In this document: positions 15,119 to 24,300 of the stretch, in pieces
How positions within the stretch are numbered: position 1 is the stretch's first letter
How the letters are laid out: each line of letters starts with the position of its first letter
Assembly (NCBI RefSeq): GCF_042679305.1
Contig: NZ_JBHTMP010000043.1
Coordinates: 1 to 64,000, forward strand
Direction: 5' to 3'
Length of the DNA stretch: 64,000 bases
Origin: Micromonospora_H sonneratiae
Lineage (GTDB): Bacteria; Actinomycetota; Actinomycetes; Mycobacteriales; Micromonosporaceae
Translations under genes and position numbers: made by a program
The notes under the pieces: model-generated
Database searches by the model: none
The model's input: the letters and a program-made list of their open reading frames with translations, nothing else
Told to the model about the DNA's origin: nothing

Positions 15119-15985
15119 ATGACCTCTTTTGACGATCTGCCTGCCCCGAGCCCTCAGGAACAGCCCTATCCCGGCGAATCAGCCGGCATGGACCCGCGCC
15201 CCCGTGACCAGATGACCGGGTACGTCGGCCGTGACCTGTTACATGGACGTCGAGCACTGGTGACCGGCGGCGACTCCGGCATCGGTCGCGCGGTTGCGAT
15301 CGCCTTCGCCAAGGAGGGCGCGGACGTCGCCGTGGCCTATCTGAACGAGGACGAGGACGCCCGCAAGACGGCCGAGTTGGTCGAGGCGAGCGGCCGTCGA
15401 TGCGTACTACTGCCCGGCGACCTGGCCGACGCCCAGCACTGTGCCGATGTGGTGTCCCGCAGCGCACAGGAACTCGGCGGCCTGGATCTCCTGGTCAACA
15501 ACGTCGCCTATCAACAGAACGCCGACTCGCTGACAGAGATCTCCGAGGAACAGTGGCAGCACACCTTCGCCACCAACATCCACAGTTACTACCGGGTGAC
15601 CAGGGCCGCGTTGGACCACCTGCCCGAGAACTCCGCGATCATCAACACCGCTTCGATCAACGGCCTCAAGGGCAACGGCCACCTGATCGACTACTCGGCC
15701 ACGAAGGGTGCCATCATCGCGCTCACCTATTCCCTCGCCCAGTCGCTGATCAAGAAGCGGATCCGGGTCAACTGCGTCGCACCCGGGCCGGTCTGGACGC
15801 CCCTGATCCCGGCCACGTTCCCCGCCGACAAGGTGCAGGAGTTCGGCCACCAGGTGCCGATGGGACGGGCCGCCCAACCCGACGAGATCGCTCCGTCGTA
15901 CGTCTTCTTCGCCAGCAACGAGCTGTCGTCCTACTACACCGGTGAGGTGCTGGCTCCGATCGGCGGCGTCACCCTGCCCGGATGA
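15119..15985 (+). CDS. SDR-family oxidoreductase
   Basis: 288 residues; ATG at 15119 after GGAGTGAG. Residues about 40-288 are a classical short-chain dehydrogenase: TGGDSGIGRA nucleotide-binding loop, LVNNVAYQ, and the YSATKG active-site Tyr/Lys pair, with a catalytic Ser in the preceding NTASING segment. A roughly 40-residue Pro-rich N-terminal extension (PAPSPQEQPYPG) is typical of the YghA/YhdF/glucose-dehydrogenase-like general-stress subgroup. The substrate is unknown. It is divergent from the lanthipeptide genes and probably unrelated to them. Confidence 0.88.
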   Translation: MTSFDDLPAPSPQEQPYPGESAGMDPRPRDQMTGYVGRDLLHGRRALVTGGDSGIGRAVAIAFAKEGADVAVAYLNEDEDARKTAELVEASGRRCVLLPGDLADAQHCADVVSRSAQELGGLDLLVNNVAYQQNADSLTEISEEQWQHTFATNIHSYYRVTRAALDHLPENSAIINTASINGLKGNGHLIDYSATKGAIIALTYSLAQSLIKKRIRVNCVAPGPVWTPLIPATFPADKVQEFGHQVPMGRAAQPDEIAPSYVFFASNELSSYYTGEVLAPIGGVTLPG

Positions 15986-16025
15986 CACCGCGGACTCCTC
16001 GAACCGGCAGCAGACCGCACGGGGC

Positions 16026-16436
16026 CTAAAGCAGGCCGGCATTGCCGGCCACGGCGGCGGCCTCCGTCCGGCTCGACACCCGGAGTTTGCGCAGCAACGA
16101 TGCGGTCAGCCGCTTCACCGTACGTTCAGACAGGCGCAGTTCCTCGGCGATCTCCACCGTCCGACAGCCCTTGGCGATGAGCTGCAGGAGCCGCCGTTCC
16201 TCGTCGTCGAGCACGGCCGTCACGGGTGGGCCGTTGTGCGCCGGCCGGACCAGGGCTGCCAGCAGTTCGGCGGGTAGCACCGCCCACCCGCCCAAAAGTG
16301 CCAGGCGGGGCGGCATCAGTTCCTCGGGTTCGCTGCTCTTCGGTAGGTAGCCCTCCGCGCCGGCCCGCAGGGCCTGCACCATGAGGTCGGTCTCGTCGAG
16401 ACCGGAGATCGCGACGACCCTGGTGGCCAACGCCAT
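16026..16436 (-). pseudogene. truncated NarL/LuxR-type response regulator
   Basis: The C-terminal LuxR helix-turn-helix is intact (LDDEERRLLQLIAKG, then TVEIAEELRLSERTVKRLTASLLRKL). Ahead of it only the end of a receiver domain remains (VVAISGLDETDLMVQALRAGAEGYLPKS, the last strand and helix with the conserved Lys). The first half, including the phospho-acceptor Asp, is missing. The ATG at 16436 has no clear ribosome site. It is either a decayed gene or a receiver-less DNA-binding remnant. The lost part would lie where the short membrane ORF at 16573 now starts, suggesting a deletion. Confidence 0.55.
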
Positions 16437-16572
16437 CAGCCAGGACGGTGACGCGCTGATCCTGCTGGCGGCCCTGCGCCGCCGGGCCGCAGCGACGGCC
16501 ACGGTAATCGCCACGATTCCGGTGATTCTGGTCGGACTGGCGCTCCTGGCGTTCATGGGAGGAGAGGGCATC

Positions 16573-16932
16573 ATGCGAATTCAGCCGCCGACCGAAACAG
16601 CCGCCCCCTTTCCAGCCAGACGCGCGATTTCCTCGCACTACACCGGGTACGGGGGAAACTCGCCGCACTCGCCGCCCTGAGCACCGTGACAGTTTCCATC
16701 GGCGGGTCGCCCTGGCTGTCCGTCGGCCTGCTGGCCGCAACCGCCCTGGTTCCGATCGCTCTGGTCGGCTATGGCGGATGGCCGGCACTGTTCGCCCTGC
16801 TCCCAGACAGGCGGACACCTCAGCTGATGGATCCAGCCCGGTATCCGGGCCCGGACGGGAATGACCCACATCCCAACGGGTATCCGGCGCACCAGCCGAC
16901 GGATGCTCCCCGGCGGACAGAAAGGCAACCAG
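16573..16932 (+). pseudogene. possible frameshifted small membrane protein
   Basis: An ATG at 16573 has an excellent ribosome site (GGAGGAGAGG), but its frame stops after 35 codons at 16680. A neighbouring frame then continues with good coding character, RDFLALHRVRGKLAALAAL followed by a membrane segment SVGLLAATALVPIALVGY. A one-base slip in the CCCCC-TTT run near 16604-16610 would join the two into one protein. This could be a real frameshift, an assembly error, or chance. The joined frame would run past 16933 into the next gene, which weakens the idea. Confidence 0.3.
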
Positions 16933-17499
16933 ATGAGTCAGCAGCAGAGCGTGGACCGGTCCACCGGGCAACACAAGCTCCAGACCGCCCGGGACGAGAC
17001 CTCACAGGTCGCCCAGCACACGACGCAGGCCGGGCGGCAGGTCGCCCAGACCGCAGCGGGTCAGGGCCGGGAGACGGTCGACGAAGCCCGTCGGCAGGCC
17101 CACAACCTGATGGAGCGGACCTCCGCGCAGCTGATGGAGCAGGCTGACGTGCAGCAGAAGCGGGCTGCGGCACGTCTGCGTACGCTCGGTGACGAACTCG
17201 CGTCGATGTCGAGCCGGGACGAGCAGCACGGAATGGCCGGTGACCTCGCCCAACAGGCCGCAGACCAGGCCCACCGCGCCGCCGACTGGCTCGACCAACG
17301 CCAACCGGGCGCGCTACTGGCGGAGGTACGCGAGTTCGCCCGTCGCAGCCCCGGTGTCTTCCTCGCCGGGGCGGTGGTGGCCGGCCTGGTCGCTGGTCGA
17401 CTCACCAGGAACCTCGCCAGCGACGGCGCAGGCCCCACCGGCGGCGCGCACATGGCCAATCCGCCCGGGTCGGAGCCGAAGCGTGAGGCGCAGCAGTGA
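16933..17499 (+). CDS. amphipathic helical protein, apolipoprotein/late-embryogenesis-like
   Basis: 188 residues from ATG 16933. It is nearly all Gln/Ala/Arg/Glu-rich helix with heptad-like repeats (about 10-130), ending in one membrane segment around FLAGAVVAGLVAGRL (about 140-155) and a disordered tail. It heads a three-gene operon with holin-X and DUF3618 proteins; its stop overlaps the next start (GTGA at 17496). Such trios are common in actinobacteria and are thought to act at the envelope; the precise role is unknown. The ATG at 16861 upstream is in frame but lacks a ribosome site. Confidence 0.75.
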   Translation: MSQQQSVDRSTGQHKLQTARDETSQVAQHTTQAGRQVAQTAAGQGRETVDEARRQAHNLMERTSAQLMEQADVQQKRAAARLRTLGDELASMSSRDEQHGMAGDLAQQAADQAHRAADWLDQRQPGALLAEVREFARRSPGVFLAGAVVAGLVAGRLTRNLASDGAGPTGGAHMANPPGSEPKREAQQ

Positions 17500-17972
17500 G
17501 CGCCGGTTCTCGTGGCAGGGTGGTGGCGGACGACAAGTCACACCAGTCGATCGGCGACCTGCTCGGCGACGTAACCCGCGACATGTCGATGCTGGTCCGC
17601 CAGGAGGTACAGCTCGCCAAGGCGGAGGTACGCCAGGAGGCAAAGACCGCGGGCAAGGCCGCCGGCATGTTCGCCGGAGCGGCTCTGGCCGGTGTCATGG
17701 TGCTGCTCTTCCTGTCGTACGCCGCTTGGTGGGGCCTGGCGAACGTCATCGACGAGGGCTGGGCCGCCCTCGCCGTCGCCATCGTGTGGGCGGTGGCCGC
17801 GGCGGTGCTGTTCGTCGTGGCACGATCCCGGCTACGTCAGGTCCGGCCAGGTGTACCACGCACCGTCGAGACCGCCCGACAGATCCCCGGCGCCGCCCTG
17901 GGCCGCCCAACCGGTGCCGATCATCGGACCGACGGCGATGGCCGCCGGCCGGAGAGCAAGGAGTGGCGATGA
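17496..17972 (+). CDS. phage-holin-superfamily (holin-X) membrane protein
   Basis: 158 residues, GTG start overlapping the previous stop. An amphipathic N-terminal helix with SIGDLLGDVTRDMSMLVRQE and KAEVRQEAKTAGKAAG is followed by two membrane segments (about 60-82 and 88-110), the actinobacterial holin-X pattern. Despite the name these are chromosomal envelope proteins, and no phage genes are nearby. The charged C-terminus overlaps the DUF3618 gene start (ATGA at 17969). Confidence 0.85.
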   Translation: MSAGSRGRVVADDKSHQSIGDLLGDVTRDMSMLVRQEVQLAKAEVRQEAKTAGKAAGMFAGAALAGVMVLLFLSYAAWWGLANVIDEGWAALAVAIVWAVAAAVLFVVARSRLRQVRPGVPRTVETARQIPGAALGRPTGADHRTDGDGRRPESKEWR

Positions 17973-18634
17973 CCGACCCGGACGAGATCCGACGTGACAT
18001 CGAGCGCACCCGCGACGAACTGAGTGGGGATGTGAACGCCCTCACCCACAAGGTGGCGCCCCGGCGCGTGGCAGGGGAGACGATGTCACACGCACGTAGC
18101 CGATTGGCCGGTTTCAAGGAGCGGATCATGGGTGCACCTACGGATGGAGACGGCCACGTACGGGCGTCCGAGGCGGCCCAGCGGGTCTCTGCCGCCGGTT
18201 CGTCCATGCGGGGGGCGGCGGGAACGGCCCGGGAGAAGGCCGGTGAGGCAGCGGGAACGGCCCGGGAGAAGGTCGGCGAGGTCGGCCATGCGCAGCGGGA
18301 GCGGATCGAGGGCAGTCCCCTCGCTGCCGGCCTGATCGCCTTCGGCCTGGGTGTGCTGGTTTCCTCGATGCTGCCGTCCTCGGCGCGTGAGCGGCAACTC
18401 GCCGGTCGGGTCAGGGGCGAGGTGACCGAACACTCCGGCGAGATCAAACAGCAACTGGGCGGCATGGCCCATCAGGTGCGGGACAACCTGCGGCAGCCCA
18501 CGCAGGAGGCCGCCGGTCAGGTCCGGTCTCGCGCCGCCGAGGGCGCCTCGACCGTACGGGAGCAGGGCCGCTCCACCGCCCAGGAGGTACGCGGGCAGGC
18601 GAAGGAGTCCGCAGAGGACGTCCGGCACGGCTGA
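17969..18634 (+). CDS. DUF3618 domain protein
   Basis: 221 residues. The N-terminal DPDEIRRDIERTRDELSGDVNALTHKVAP is the DUF3618 signature. A helical region with a duplicated element (GTAREKAGEA and GTAREKVGEV), a membrane segment at LAAGLIAFGLGVLVSSML (about 113-130), and a long Gln/Ala-rich amphipathic tail follow. It is the last gene of the three-gene envelope operon. Function is unknown; co-occurrence with holin-X suggests a shared membrane role. Confidence 0.85.
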   Translation: MTDPDEIRRDIERTRDELSGDVNALTHKVAPRRVAGETMSHARSRLAGFKERIMGAPTDGDGHVRASEAAQRVSAAGSSMRGAAGTAREKAGEAAGTAREKVGEVGHAQRERIEGSPLAAGLIAFGLGVLVSSMLPSSARERQLAGRVRGEVTEHSGEIKQQLGGMAHQVRDNLRQPTQEAAGQVRSRAAEGASTVREQGRSTAQEVRGQAKESAEDVRHG

Positions 18635-18744
18635 TCCTGCCGTCTCGGGTGCCGCCGTTACGTCATTCACCGCCCGCCGTCTCCGTGCGGACTCGACATG
18701 GACGACGCACGTTTCGGCGACGACACGATCGGGCAGACGACAGC

Positions 18745-19020
18745 ATGGCGCACACCGGATCCGGCGAGGCTGCGGCCACCATCACCACGTACGAGGACGG
18801 GCCGCTGCTCGTCCGGGGAGACTTCGTGCTGCGTACCTCAGCGGGCGAAACGATCGATCCGGGCCGTGCCACCGTCGCCCTGTGCCGGTGCGGGAAGTCG
18901 GCGATCCGGCCCTTCTGCGACGGCACCCACCGGGCGATCGGCTTCCGGGCCGGAGCGGAGCCGGACCGGGGCCCAGACGGGCGTGGCGACCGGCGACCGG
19001 GCAGCCCTGACCCGGCGTGA
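18745..19020 (+). CDS. CDGSH iron-sulfur domain protein
   Basis: 91 residues from ATG 18745. The zinc-finger-like CDGSH motif is complete: C-R-C-G near residue 48, then PFCDGTH near 58-64, giving the three Cys and one His that hold a 2Fe-2S cluster in this family. The N-terminal strand region (GPLLVRGDFVLRTSAGETI) is typical of bacterial members. The role is probably electron or cluster transfer; partners are unknown. Confidence 0.85.
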   Translation: MAHTGSGEAAATITTYEDGPLLVRGDFVLRTSAGETIDPGRATVALCRCGKSAIRPFCDGTHRAIGFRAGAEPDRGPDGRGDRRPGSPDPA

Positions 19021-19074
19021 GGACCGATGCCGTTTTCCCGGCCGAACAGGCAGGGGACATTGGCACCGAACCGG

Positions 19075-20100
19075 TCAGCGCCCGGCGCCAGAGCCGGACC
19101 GGGTCAACCGACGCTGGCTGTGCGCGGCGGTCCGGATCCGCTGCCCGGCGTAGCTGACCCCACCTCGGCCCCATCGGGTGGCGAGCGCCAGCCAACTGCA
19201 CACCGCCCGCTCCCCCACCCAGATTGGTGCCAGCAGCACGGTGCTGGCCGGGAATACCGCTGCCCCATTGGCCCGACGCCGGCCCGCCTCGGCCAGCGCC
19301 ACGACACCCAGGCCGGCGGTGATCGGGACCGCCCGCCACCCGCGGGCAATCGCGACGGCCAGTCCGGGAAGGACCGCGAGGAAGAGCGCCATCCGCGCTG
19401 GTTGGGCAAGATCGTCGTACGCCTGGCGGACCCGCTGGGACCAGAACTTCCCAGCCGGCGGCGGACGGCGGCGAACATGGAGCCCAGCAGCGATCAACTC
19501 CCGACCGCCATGTCCACGCACGGTCCTGATCAGTTCCAGATTCTCGAACAGCACGTCGCCGTGGTAGCCGCCCATTTCGAGGAATGTCGACCGACGGATG
19601 CCGAACGTGCCAGGGTAGTCCGCTCCGAAGGCGCGGTTGAGCAGGGTCCGGCCAGTGTCCCAGCGGGCGTGCCAGGGCAGCGGCCAGAAGTAGTTCTGTG
19701 GTCGGACCAACTCCGCCCGGTCGAGGAGCCGACGCATCGTGCGAAGCCCCACGTCGTCGTACCGTACGTCGTCGTCGGCGATGACCACCCGCTCGTGCCG
19801 CGCCGTTCGCAACCCCGTCGTAACTCCGTTCACTTTGCCGTTCGCGTACCGCAGCCACGGATCCGGGCGCAGATGCCGGACGTAGCCACCCCAGTGCGCG
19901 GCGTGTCGGGCGAAGAGGGCCGGTGGTGAACCGTCGACCACCGTCACCTCCACCCGCTGGGCCAGCCAGCGCAGATATCCGGTCAGGTCGTTCAGATCGG
20001 CGTCGTCCGCCCAGCGCAGCGGCAGGACGTACGTCAGGTCCAGCCGGTCGACCGATCCGGCAGCGGGCCGGGCCGGCCGGTGGCCGGGTGCCCGGCTCAA
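19075..20100 (-). CDS. glycosyltransferase family 2-like, membrane-anchored
   Basis: About 341 residues. LTYVLPLRW begins the first strand of a GT-A fold; VVIADDDVRYDD carries the Asp-rich metal motif, and FGIRRSTFLEMGGY fits the acceptor region. Two hydrophobic stretches near residues 235-300 may anchor it in the membrane. The start is uncertain: the frame is open further upstream, but a TTG at 20100 overlaps the stop of the upstream gene (TTGA), matching the overlap style of this genome. Paired with a haem-oxygenase-fold protein; substrate unknown. Confidence 0.75.
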   Translation of the reverse strand: MSRAPGHRPARPAAGSVDRLDLTYVLPLRWADDADLNDLTGYLRWLAQRVEVTVVDGSPPALFARHAAHWGGYVRHLRPDPWLRYANGKVNGVTTGLRTARHERVVIADDDVRYDDVGLRTMRRLLDRAELVRPQNYFWPLPWHARWDTGRTLLNRAFGADYPGTFGIRRSTFLEMGGYHGDVLFENLELIRTVRGHGGRELIAAGLHVRRRPPPAGKFWSQRVRQAYDDLAQPARMALFLAVLPGLAVAIARGWRAVPITAGLGVVALAEAGRRRANGAAVFPASTVLLAPIWVGERAVCSWLALATRWGRGGVSYAGQRIRTAAHSQRRLTRSGSGAGR

Positions 20101-21125
20101 GGAGCGACCAGTGCCGGCACCCGCAGCGAACTGTCCCCGACAGCCCACCGGGTCAGCAGGTGCTCGGCGAAGAGGCGGTCCAGGGCGAGGCAGCATGCGG
20201 CACCGAACCACACGTCGGCCACAGCGTCCGGCTCGGCCACGGCGAACGAGCCGCACATGTCGTACGCGGCGATCTGCTCGTGCACGGCGTCCGCCTCGAC
20301 GTGCTCGTCGAAGAAGCGAGTCGCCGATGGCGGCCCGCCCAGTCGGCGCAGCCCCTCGGCGTACCGCCGGTTCGGCAGCGACGAGGTCATCTCGAAGGCG
20401 GCCAGGTGCCCCAGCAGGGCACCCCGCCACCGTCGATGCAGGCCGAACAGTGACATCAGGTTGTTGACCGCCAGGGTCGCCGCAGGTACGTCGTCCACAT
20501 ATGCGCCGTAGCGGGTGTCCAGCCCCAACCAGTCCATCGTGGCGCGAAAGAGTTCCGAGTGCATCCGGGCAAGCTGGCCGCCCCCGTACTCGTCGATCTG
20601 GATTTCGACCAGCGCCGCCTTGACCGGGCCACTCAGTCGCGGAATCGCCCAGGTGTGCGAATCCGCCTCCCGCAGGTGGTAGATCGACCGATGCATGACG
20701 AACTCACGGAACTGTGTCAGGCTCGCCGACCGCCCCAACTCGGCCGAGAGTGGTGGGCCGTCGTCGGCCGCGACCAGGTCGGCGAGAACGCGGGGAAGCC
20801 CGGCCGGGACGATCGACGGGGCAGGCCCGGTCAGCCGCCACAGCGACCGCTCGAACCGCCGTTCGGCGACCGCGCGCAACTCGATCAGCGACGGCTCCCA
20901 TTCCCACCGATCGTCGATGCCTGCCCACCCCTGGTAGTGCAGTCCGTAACACGTGAAGAGAAAGATCTGCAGGTCCTCGTCGCACAGCGCGTCGTCGGAC
21001 ACGTCGTCGGGGCAGTCCCCATCGCGCCAGTGCGCCACCAGGGAGGCGGGCAGGTCGACCGGGCCGTACGGCAGCGCTGCGGCCACTGCCGCAGAGACCG
21101 GACCACGCGGCTCGGGCAGCGTCAT
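20097..21125 (-). CDS. iron-containing redox enzyme-family protein (haem-oxygenase-like fold)
   Basis: 342 residues; AGGAGGAG precedes the ATG at 21125. It is nearly all helix, with the family landmarks FREFVMHRSIYHLREADSH, VEIQIDEYGGGQLARMHSELF and FFDEHVEADAVHEQIAAYDM, which provide the Glu/His/Asp ligands expected for a non-haem di-iron site. Known relatives (HDO superfamily) carry out oxidative C-C or N-O chemistry on small metabolites; this one's substrate is unknown. Translationally coupled to the glycosyltransferase downstream. Confidence 0.8.
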   Translation of the reverse strand: MTLPEPRGPVSAAVAAALPYGPVDLPASLVAHWRDGDCPDDVSDDALCDEDLQIFLFTCYGLHYQGWAGIDDRWEWEPSLIELRAVAERRFERSLWRLTGPAPSIVPAGLPRVLADLVAADDGPPLSAELGRSASLTQFREFVMHRSIYHLREADSHTWAIPRLSGPVKAALVEIQIDEYGGGQLARMHSELFRATMDWLGLDTRYGAYVDDVPAATLAVNNLMSLFGLHRRWRGALLGHLAAFEMTSSLPNRRYAEGLRRLGGPPSATRFFDEHVEADAVHEQIAAYDMCGSFAVAEPDAVADVWFGAACCLALDRLFAEHLLTRWAVGDSSLRVPALVAP

Positions 21126-21307
21126 CGACAACTCCTCCTGGCCGAAGGTACCCGGCGATGGTGCCCCGTGCCGGTCGGCGTAAACCTCGGACCTTGTTTC
21201 GCAGGCTCCCGAATCGGGCAAGGTACGCCCTGGTAGAAGGGGTCAGGGCACCCCGACGGGTCCGGGTTGGCCCGGCACGACGGGCACGAAGGAGAGGGGT
21301 GGTTGCG

Positions 21308-21748
21308 ATGCGACGTGTACGGGCGGCGCCAGAACCGTCGTCACCGACGGCGGATGCCATGGGCGGCGAAGGTCAGCGCCGCGCCACCGAGTCCGAGGCA
21401 GCGCCCTTCGGTAAGCCACGCTGGCCCAAGGCGTACGCATTTGCGCTGGTGACCGGGGCCCTGTTCCTGTTCTCGTGGGCTGGCCAGTTCGTCTTCCAAC
21501 TGATCACCGCCAGCAACGAGGCGAGCCAGCATGGTCGGTCGTTCGCCTGGGGCGACTTCCTCCCCCAGTTCCTCTCCTCCACCTTCGAGAACTGGCAGTC
21601 CGAGTTCCTCCAACTCGTCTGGCAGGCCGCCGGGCTCGCGCTCTTCTACTTCTGGGGCTCCTCGCAGTCACGGGAGTCGGACGAACGGATCGAGGCCAAG
21701 CTCGACGCCCTGCTGCGTGACCGTGGCCTCGACCCTGATCGTCCCTGA
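21308..21748 (+). CDS. DUF6766 membrane protein
   Basis: 146 residues from ATG 21308 after GGAGAGG; an ATG at 21359 is a possible later start. After a disordered N-terminus come two membrane segments (about 50-70 and 105-125) and an external loop FAWGDFLPQFLSSTFENWQ, the pattern of the DUF6766 family, ending in a short charged tail. Function unknown. It is convergent with the alcohol dehydrogenase, with only 12 bases between stops. Confidence 0.75.
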   Translation: MRRVRAAPEPSSPTADAMGGEGQRRATESEAAPFGKPRWPKAYAFALVTGALFLFSWAGQFVFQLITASNEASQHGRSFAWGDFLPQFLSSTFENWQSEFLQLVWQAAGLALFYFWGSSQSRESDERIEAKLDALLRDRGLDPDRP

Positions 21749-21760
21749 CCGGTGGCTCGT

Positions 21761-22933
21761 TCACGCCGGGTGCAGGACAGCACGCAGGCACCCGTCCTGC
21801 TTCTTCTCGAAGATCTCGTATCCGCGTGGACCGTCCGCCAGTGACATCGGATGGGTGGTGAGATAGCCGGGATCGATCTGGCCGTCGACCAGCCGCTGTA
21901 GCAGCATCGGGATGTAACGCTGGGCGTGCATCTGCCCCATCCGCAACACCAGGGCCTTGTTCATCGCGGCCCCGAGCGGGAACTTGTCCACAAACCCGCT
22001 GAACACGCCGACGATACTCACCGTGCCCCCCTTCCGGCAGGCCAGGATGGCCTGGCGGACCGCCGTCGGCCGATCGCTCTGGAGCCGTACGGCCTGCTTG
22101 ACGCGGTCGTAACCGTACGTCGGGCCGGCACCATGGGCCTCCATGCCGACCGCTTCGATGCAGGCGTCCGGGCCGCGTCCGCCGGTCATCTCGCGCAGTG
22201 CCTCCAGCGCGTCGACCTGGCTGTAGTCGATGGTCTCCACGCCGAGGCGTGCGGCGGCGGCCGCTAGCCGCTCCGGCAGCCGGTCTATCACGATCACCCG
22301 CTCCGCATCGAGCAGTTGGGCCGACCGGGCGGCCATCTGCCCCACCGCCCCGGCACCCCAGACCGCAACCACCTCGCCCCCAGAGAGCGCACAGAAGTCC
22401 GCCGCCATCCACCCGGTGGGCATGGCGTCGGACGCGAAGACCACCGCGTCGTCGGGCACCCCGTCCGGCACCGGAAACACTCCCACATCCGCGTACGGCA
22501 CCCGCACGTACTCGGCATGGCTACCGGCAAACCCGCCGCTGGCCTGCGAGTAACCGATGATCCCGGCCGGGGCGTGGCCCCACAGCTTCTCGGTCAGGTC
22601 GGGCTGCGGATTGGAGTTGTCGCAGAGCGAGTACTGCTCGGTGCGGCAGTACCAACAGCCACCACAGGCCAGCCCCGAGCCCACCACCACCCGGTCGCCG
22701 ATCCGCGAATTCCGCACCGCTGGACCCACTTCGACCACCTCGCCCATGAACTCGTGGCCGAGAATGTCCCCCTCGCGCATCGCGGGCAGGTAGCCATTGA
22801 TCAGGTGCAGGTCGGAACCGCAGACGCTGCTCGCCCGGACCCGTATGATCGCGTCACCGTCCTTCTGGATCGTCGGCTCCGGCACGTCGCGGACCGCCAA
22901 CTTCCCGACGCCCTCCCAGCACAGGGCCTTCAC
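21761..22933 (-). CDS. zinc-dependent alcohol dehydrogenase, formaldehyde-dehydrogenase-like
   Basis: 390 residues. VCGSDLHLI and GHEFMGEV supply catalytic zinc ligands, CGGCWYCRTEQYSLC supplies the four structural-zinc Cys, and VWGAGAVGQMAARSA is the Rossmann loop. The insertion around CIEAVGMEAHG places it near FdhA-like members of the medium-chain family, which oxidise aldehydes or alcohols with NAD. It overlaps the stop-start junction of the upstream SRPBCC gene (ATGA at 22930), so the two are coupled. The substrate is not predictable. Confidence 0.88.
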   Translation of the reverse strand: MKALCWEGVGKLAVRDVPEPTIQKDGDAIIRVRASSVCGSDLHLINGYLPAMREGDILGHEFMGEVVEVGPAVRNSRIGDRVVVGSGLACGGCWYCRTEQYSLCDNSNPQPDLTEKLWGHAPAGIIGYSQASGGFAGSHAEYVRVPYADVGVFPVPDGVPDDAVVFASDAMPTGWMAADFCALSGGEVVAVWGAGAVGQMAARSAQLLDAERVIVIDRLPERLAAAAARLGVETIDYSQVDALEALREMTGGRGPDACIEAVGMEAHGAGPTYGYDRVKQAVRLQSDRPTAVRQAILACRKGGTVSIVGVFSGFVDKFPLGAAMNKALVLRMGQMHAQRYIPMLLQRLVDGQIDPGYLTTHPMSLADGPRGYEIFEKKQDGCLRAVLHPA

Positions 22934-23562
22934 GGTCGCCCTCCCGTCGCCAGCTTCGCCCGGACCACCCTGGTGAGCCGTTCCGTGGCCCCGGTCCGAC
23001 CGGAGGGCTCGTTCATGGTCGACACCACCTGGCCCGACTCGATCACCGACTTGATCCGGCGGAGCACCGTCCGCAGCCGTTGATCCGGATCGTGGCCGCG
23101 CACCGTGTCGACCCGGTGCCGCAGACGGCCCTGCGGATAGGTCAGCTCCACCTGCAGTTCCGTCCCCCGGTCACCCGGGGCAGGGACCAGCTTCAGCCGA
23201 CCGTCGTGCGCCCGTGGTCCTGACTCGATCCACCAGTGTGCGGACCGGCCTGCGGCCTGGACGATGACCTCGATCGGGTGAGCCGTTCCGCCGAAGGGGG
23301 CAGCCAGAACCCGCCAGCGACCGTCGCCCATGTCCTGCGCCGTGACGGGCTGGTCGAGGGCCACCGACAACCGCCCGGGATCACAGATCATCTCCCAGGT
23401 GGCATCCACCGGTCGGTCGACCGTGACAGCCCGGCACGTGACGTACCCGCCATCGTGATGCGCGGGCGAGGATCTGTCGGGGCGCCGCCAGACGGCGACG
23501 GCCGCCCCGGCTCCGACCATTGCGACGGCCGCAACCAACATCCGTCGCAGCTTTCTGTTCAC
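22930..23562 (-). CDS. SRPBCC-family protein with N-terminal membrane anchor
   Basis: 210 residues. An N-terminal segment (RMLVAAVAMVGAGAAVAVW, about 7-25) anchors or exports the protein. The rest is a START/SRPBCC hydrophobic-pocket fold (TVDRPVDATWEMICDPGRLS, then a C-terminal long helix). Pocket ligand unknown. It is coupled to the dehydrogenase gene, a pairing common in actinobacteria among polyketide-cyclase-like coat proteins and dehydrogenases. Confidence 0.75.
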   Translation of the reverse strand: MNRKLRRMLVAAVAMVGAGAAVAVWRRPDRSSPAHHDGGYVTCRAVTVDRPVDATWEMICDPGRLSVALDQPVTAQDMGDGRWRVLAAPFGGTAHPIEVIVQAAGRSAHWWIESGPRAHDGRLKLVPAPGDRGTELQVELTYPQGRLRHRVDTVRGHDPDQRLRTVLRRIKSVIESGQVVSTMNEPSGRTGATERLTRVVRAKLATGGRP

Positions 23563-23714
23563 TCTGGTCTCTCCTGACCGTTCCGGATGGCGTCATCATG
23601 CGCCGCCGTACCGGACCCGCTGACCAGCTCCGTCCGGTACCACTCAACCGGGTGGCATAACCGCTCCTGCTACGGGAAGGCGCGGTCGGCAACCAGACGG
23701 GAAGGGTGGGGCCG

Positions 23715-24284
23715 ATGACGGCGAGCCGGGAACAAGATGTTCTGGATCTCCTGGTCGACCAGCACAACGAGATCAAGACCCTGTTCGGCCAGTTACCCCG
23801 GGCGCAGGGCGTCGAGAAACGGGAGCTGTTCCAGAGCCTGGTCCGGCTGCTGGCCGTACATGAGAGCGCCGAGGAGATCGTCGTCCACCCGACCGCTCGA
23901 CGGGAGATCGACCACGGTGACGCGGTGGTGGAACCGCGCAAGCGCGAGGAGGACCGGGCCAAGCGTGAGCTGGCCGCCCTGTACGACCTCGGCACCGAGC
24001 ACCCCGACTTCGACGCGAAGTTGGCACAGTTCGCGAACGCCGTCATCGAGCACGCCAGTCATGAGGAGACGGAGGAGTTCCCGGCACTACGCCGCAGTTC
24101 CTCCCCGGAACAGCTGCGTCGGATGGCGGGGGCGGTACGGGCAGCCGAGGCTACGGCACCGACCCGGCCGCATCCCCACAGCGGCGAGTCCGCCACCGCG
24201 AACCTGATCGCCGGACCACCGATGGCTGTGTTCGACCGCATGCGGGACGCCGTACGCGACTGGCGGGAGTCGCATCGGGAGTAG
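23715..24284 (+). CDS. hemerythrin domain protein
   Basis: 189 residues from ATG 23715 (a GTG three codons earlier is possible). Four-helix HHE fold: LVDQHNEIKTLF, LLAVHESAEEIVVHPTARRE and VIEHASHEETEEFPAL contain the His and Glu ligands of a di-iron centre, including a complete HxxxE in the last helix. Hemerythrins bind O2, NO or act as iron stores; its neighbours in oxidative and redox stress fit a protective role. The C-terminal 50 residues are poorly conserved. Confidence 0.88.
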   Translation: MTASREQDVLDLLVDQHNEIKTLFGQLPRAQGVEKRELFQSLVRLLAVHESAEEIVVHPTARREIDHGDAVVEPRKREEDRAKRELAALYDLGTEHPDFDAKLAQFANAVIEHASHEETEEFPALRRSSSPEQLRRMAGAVRAAEATAPTRPHPHSGESATANLIAGPPMAVFDRMRDAVRDWRESHRE

Positions 24285-24300
24285 ACATGGGGGAAGACGA

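Noticed and set aside
17496..18634. Prophage remnant, because of the holin-family hit
   Set aside because: Holin-X and DUF3618 are standard chromosomal actinobacterial envelope genes, and no capsid, tail, integrase or lysis genes are near.
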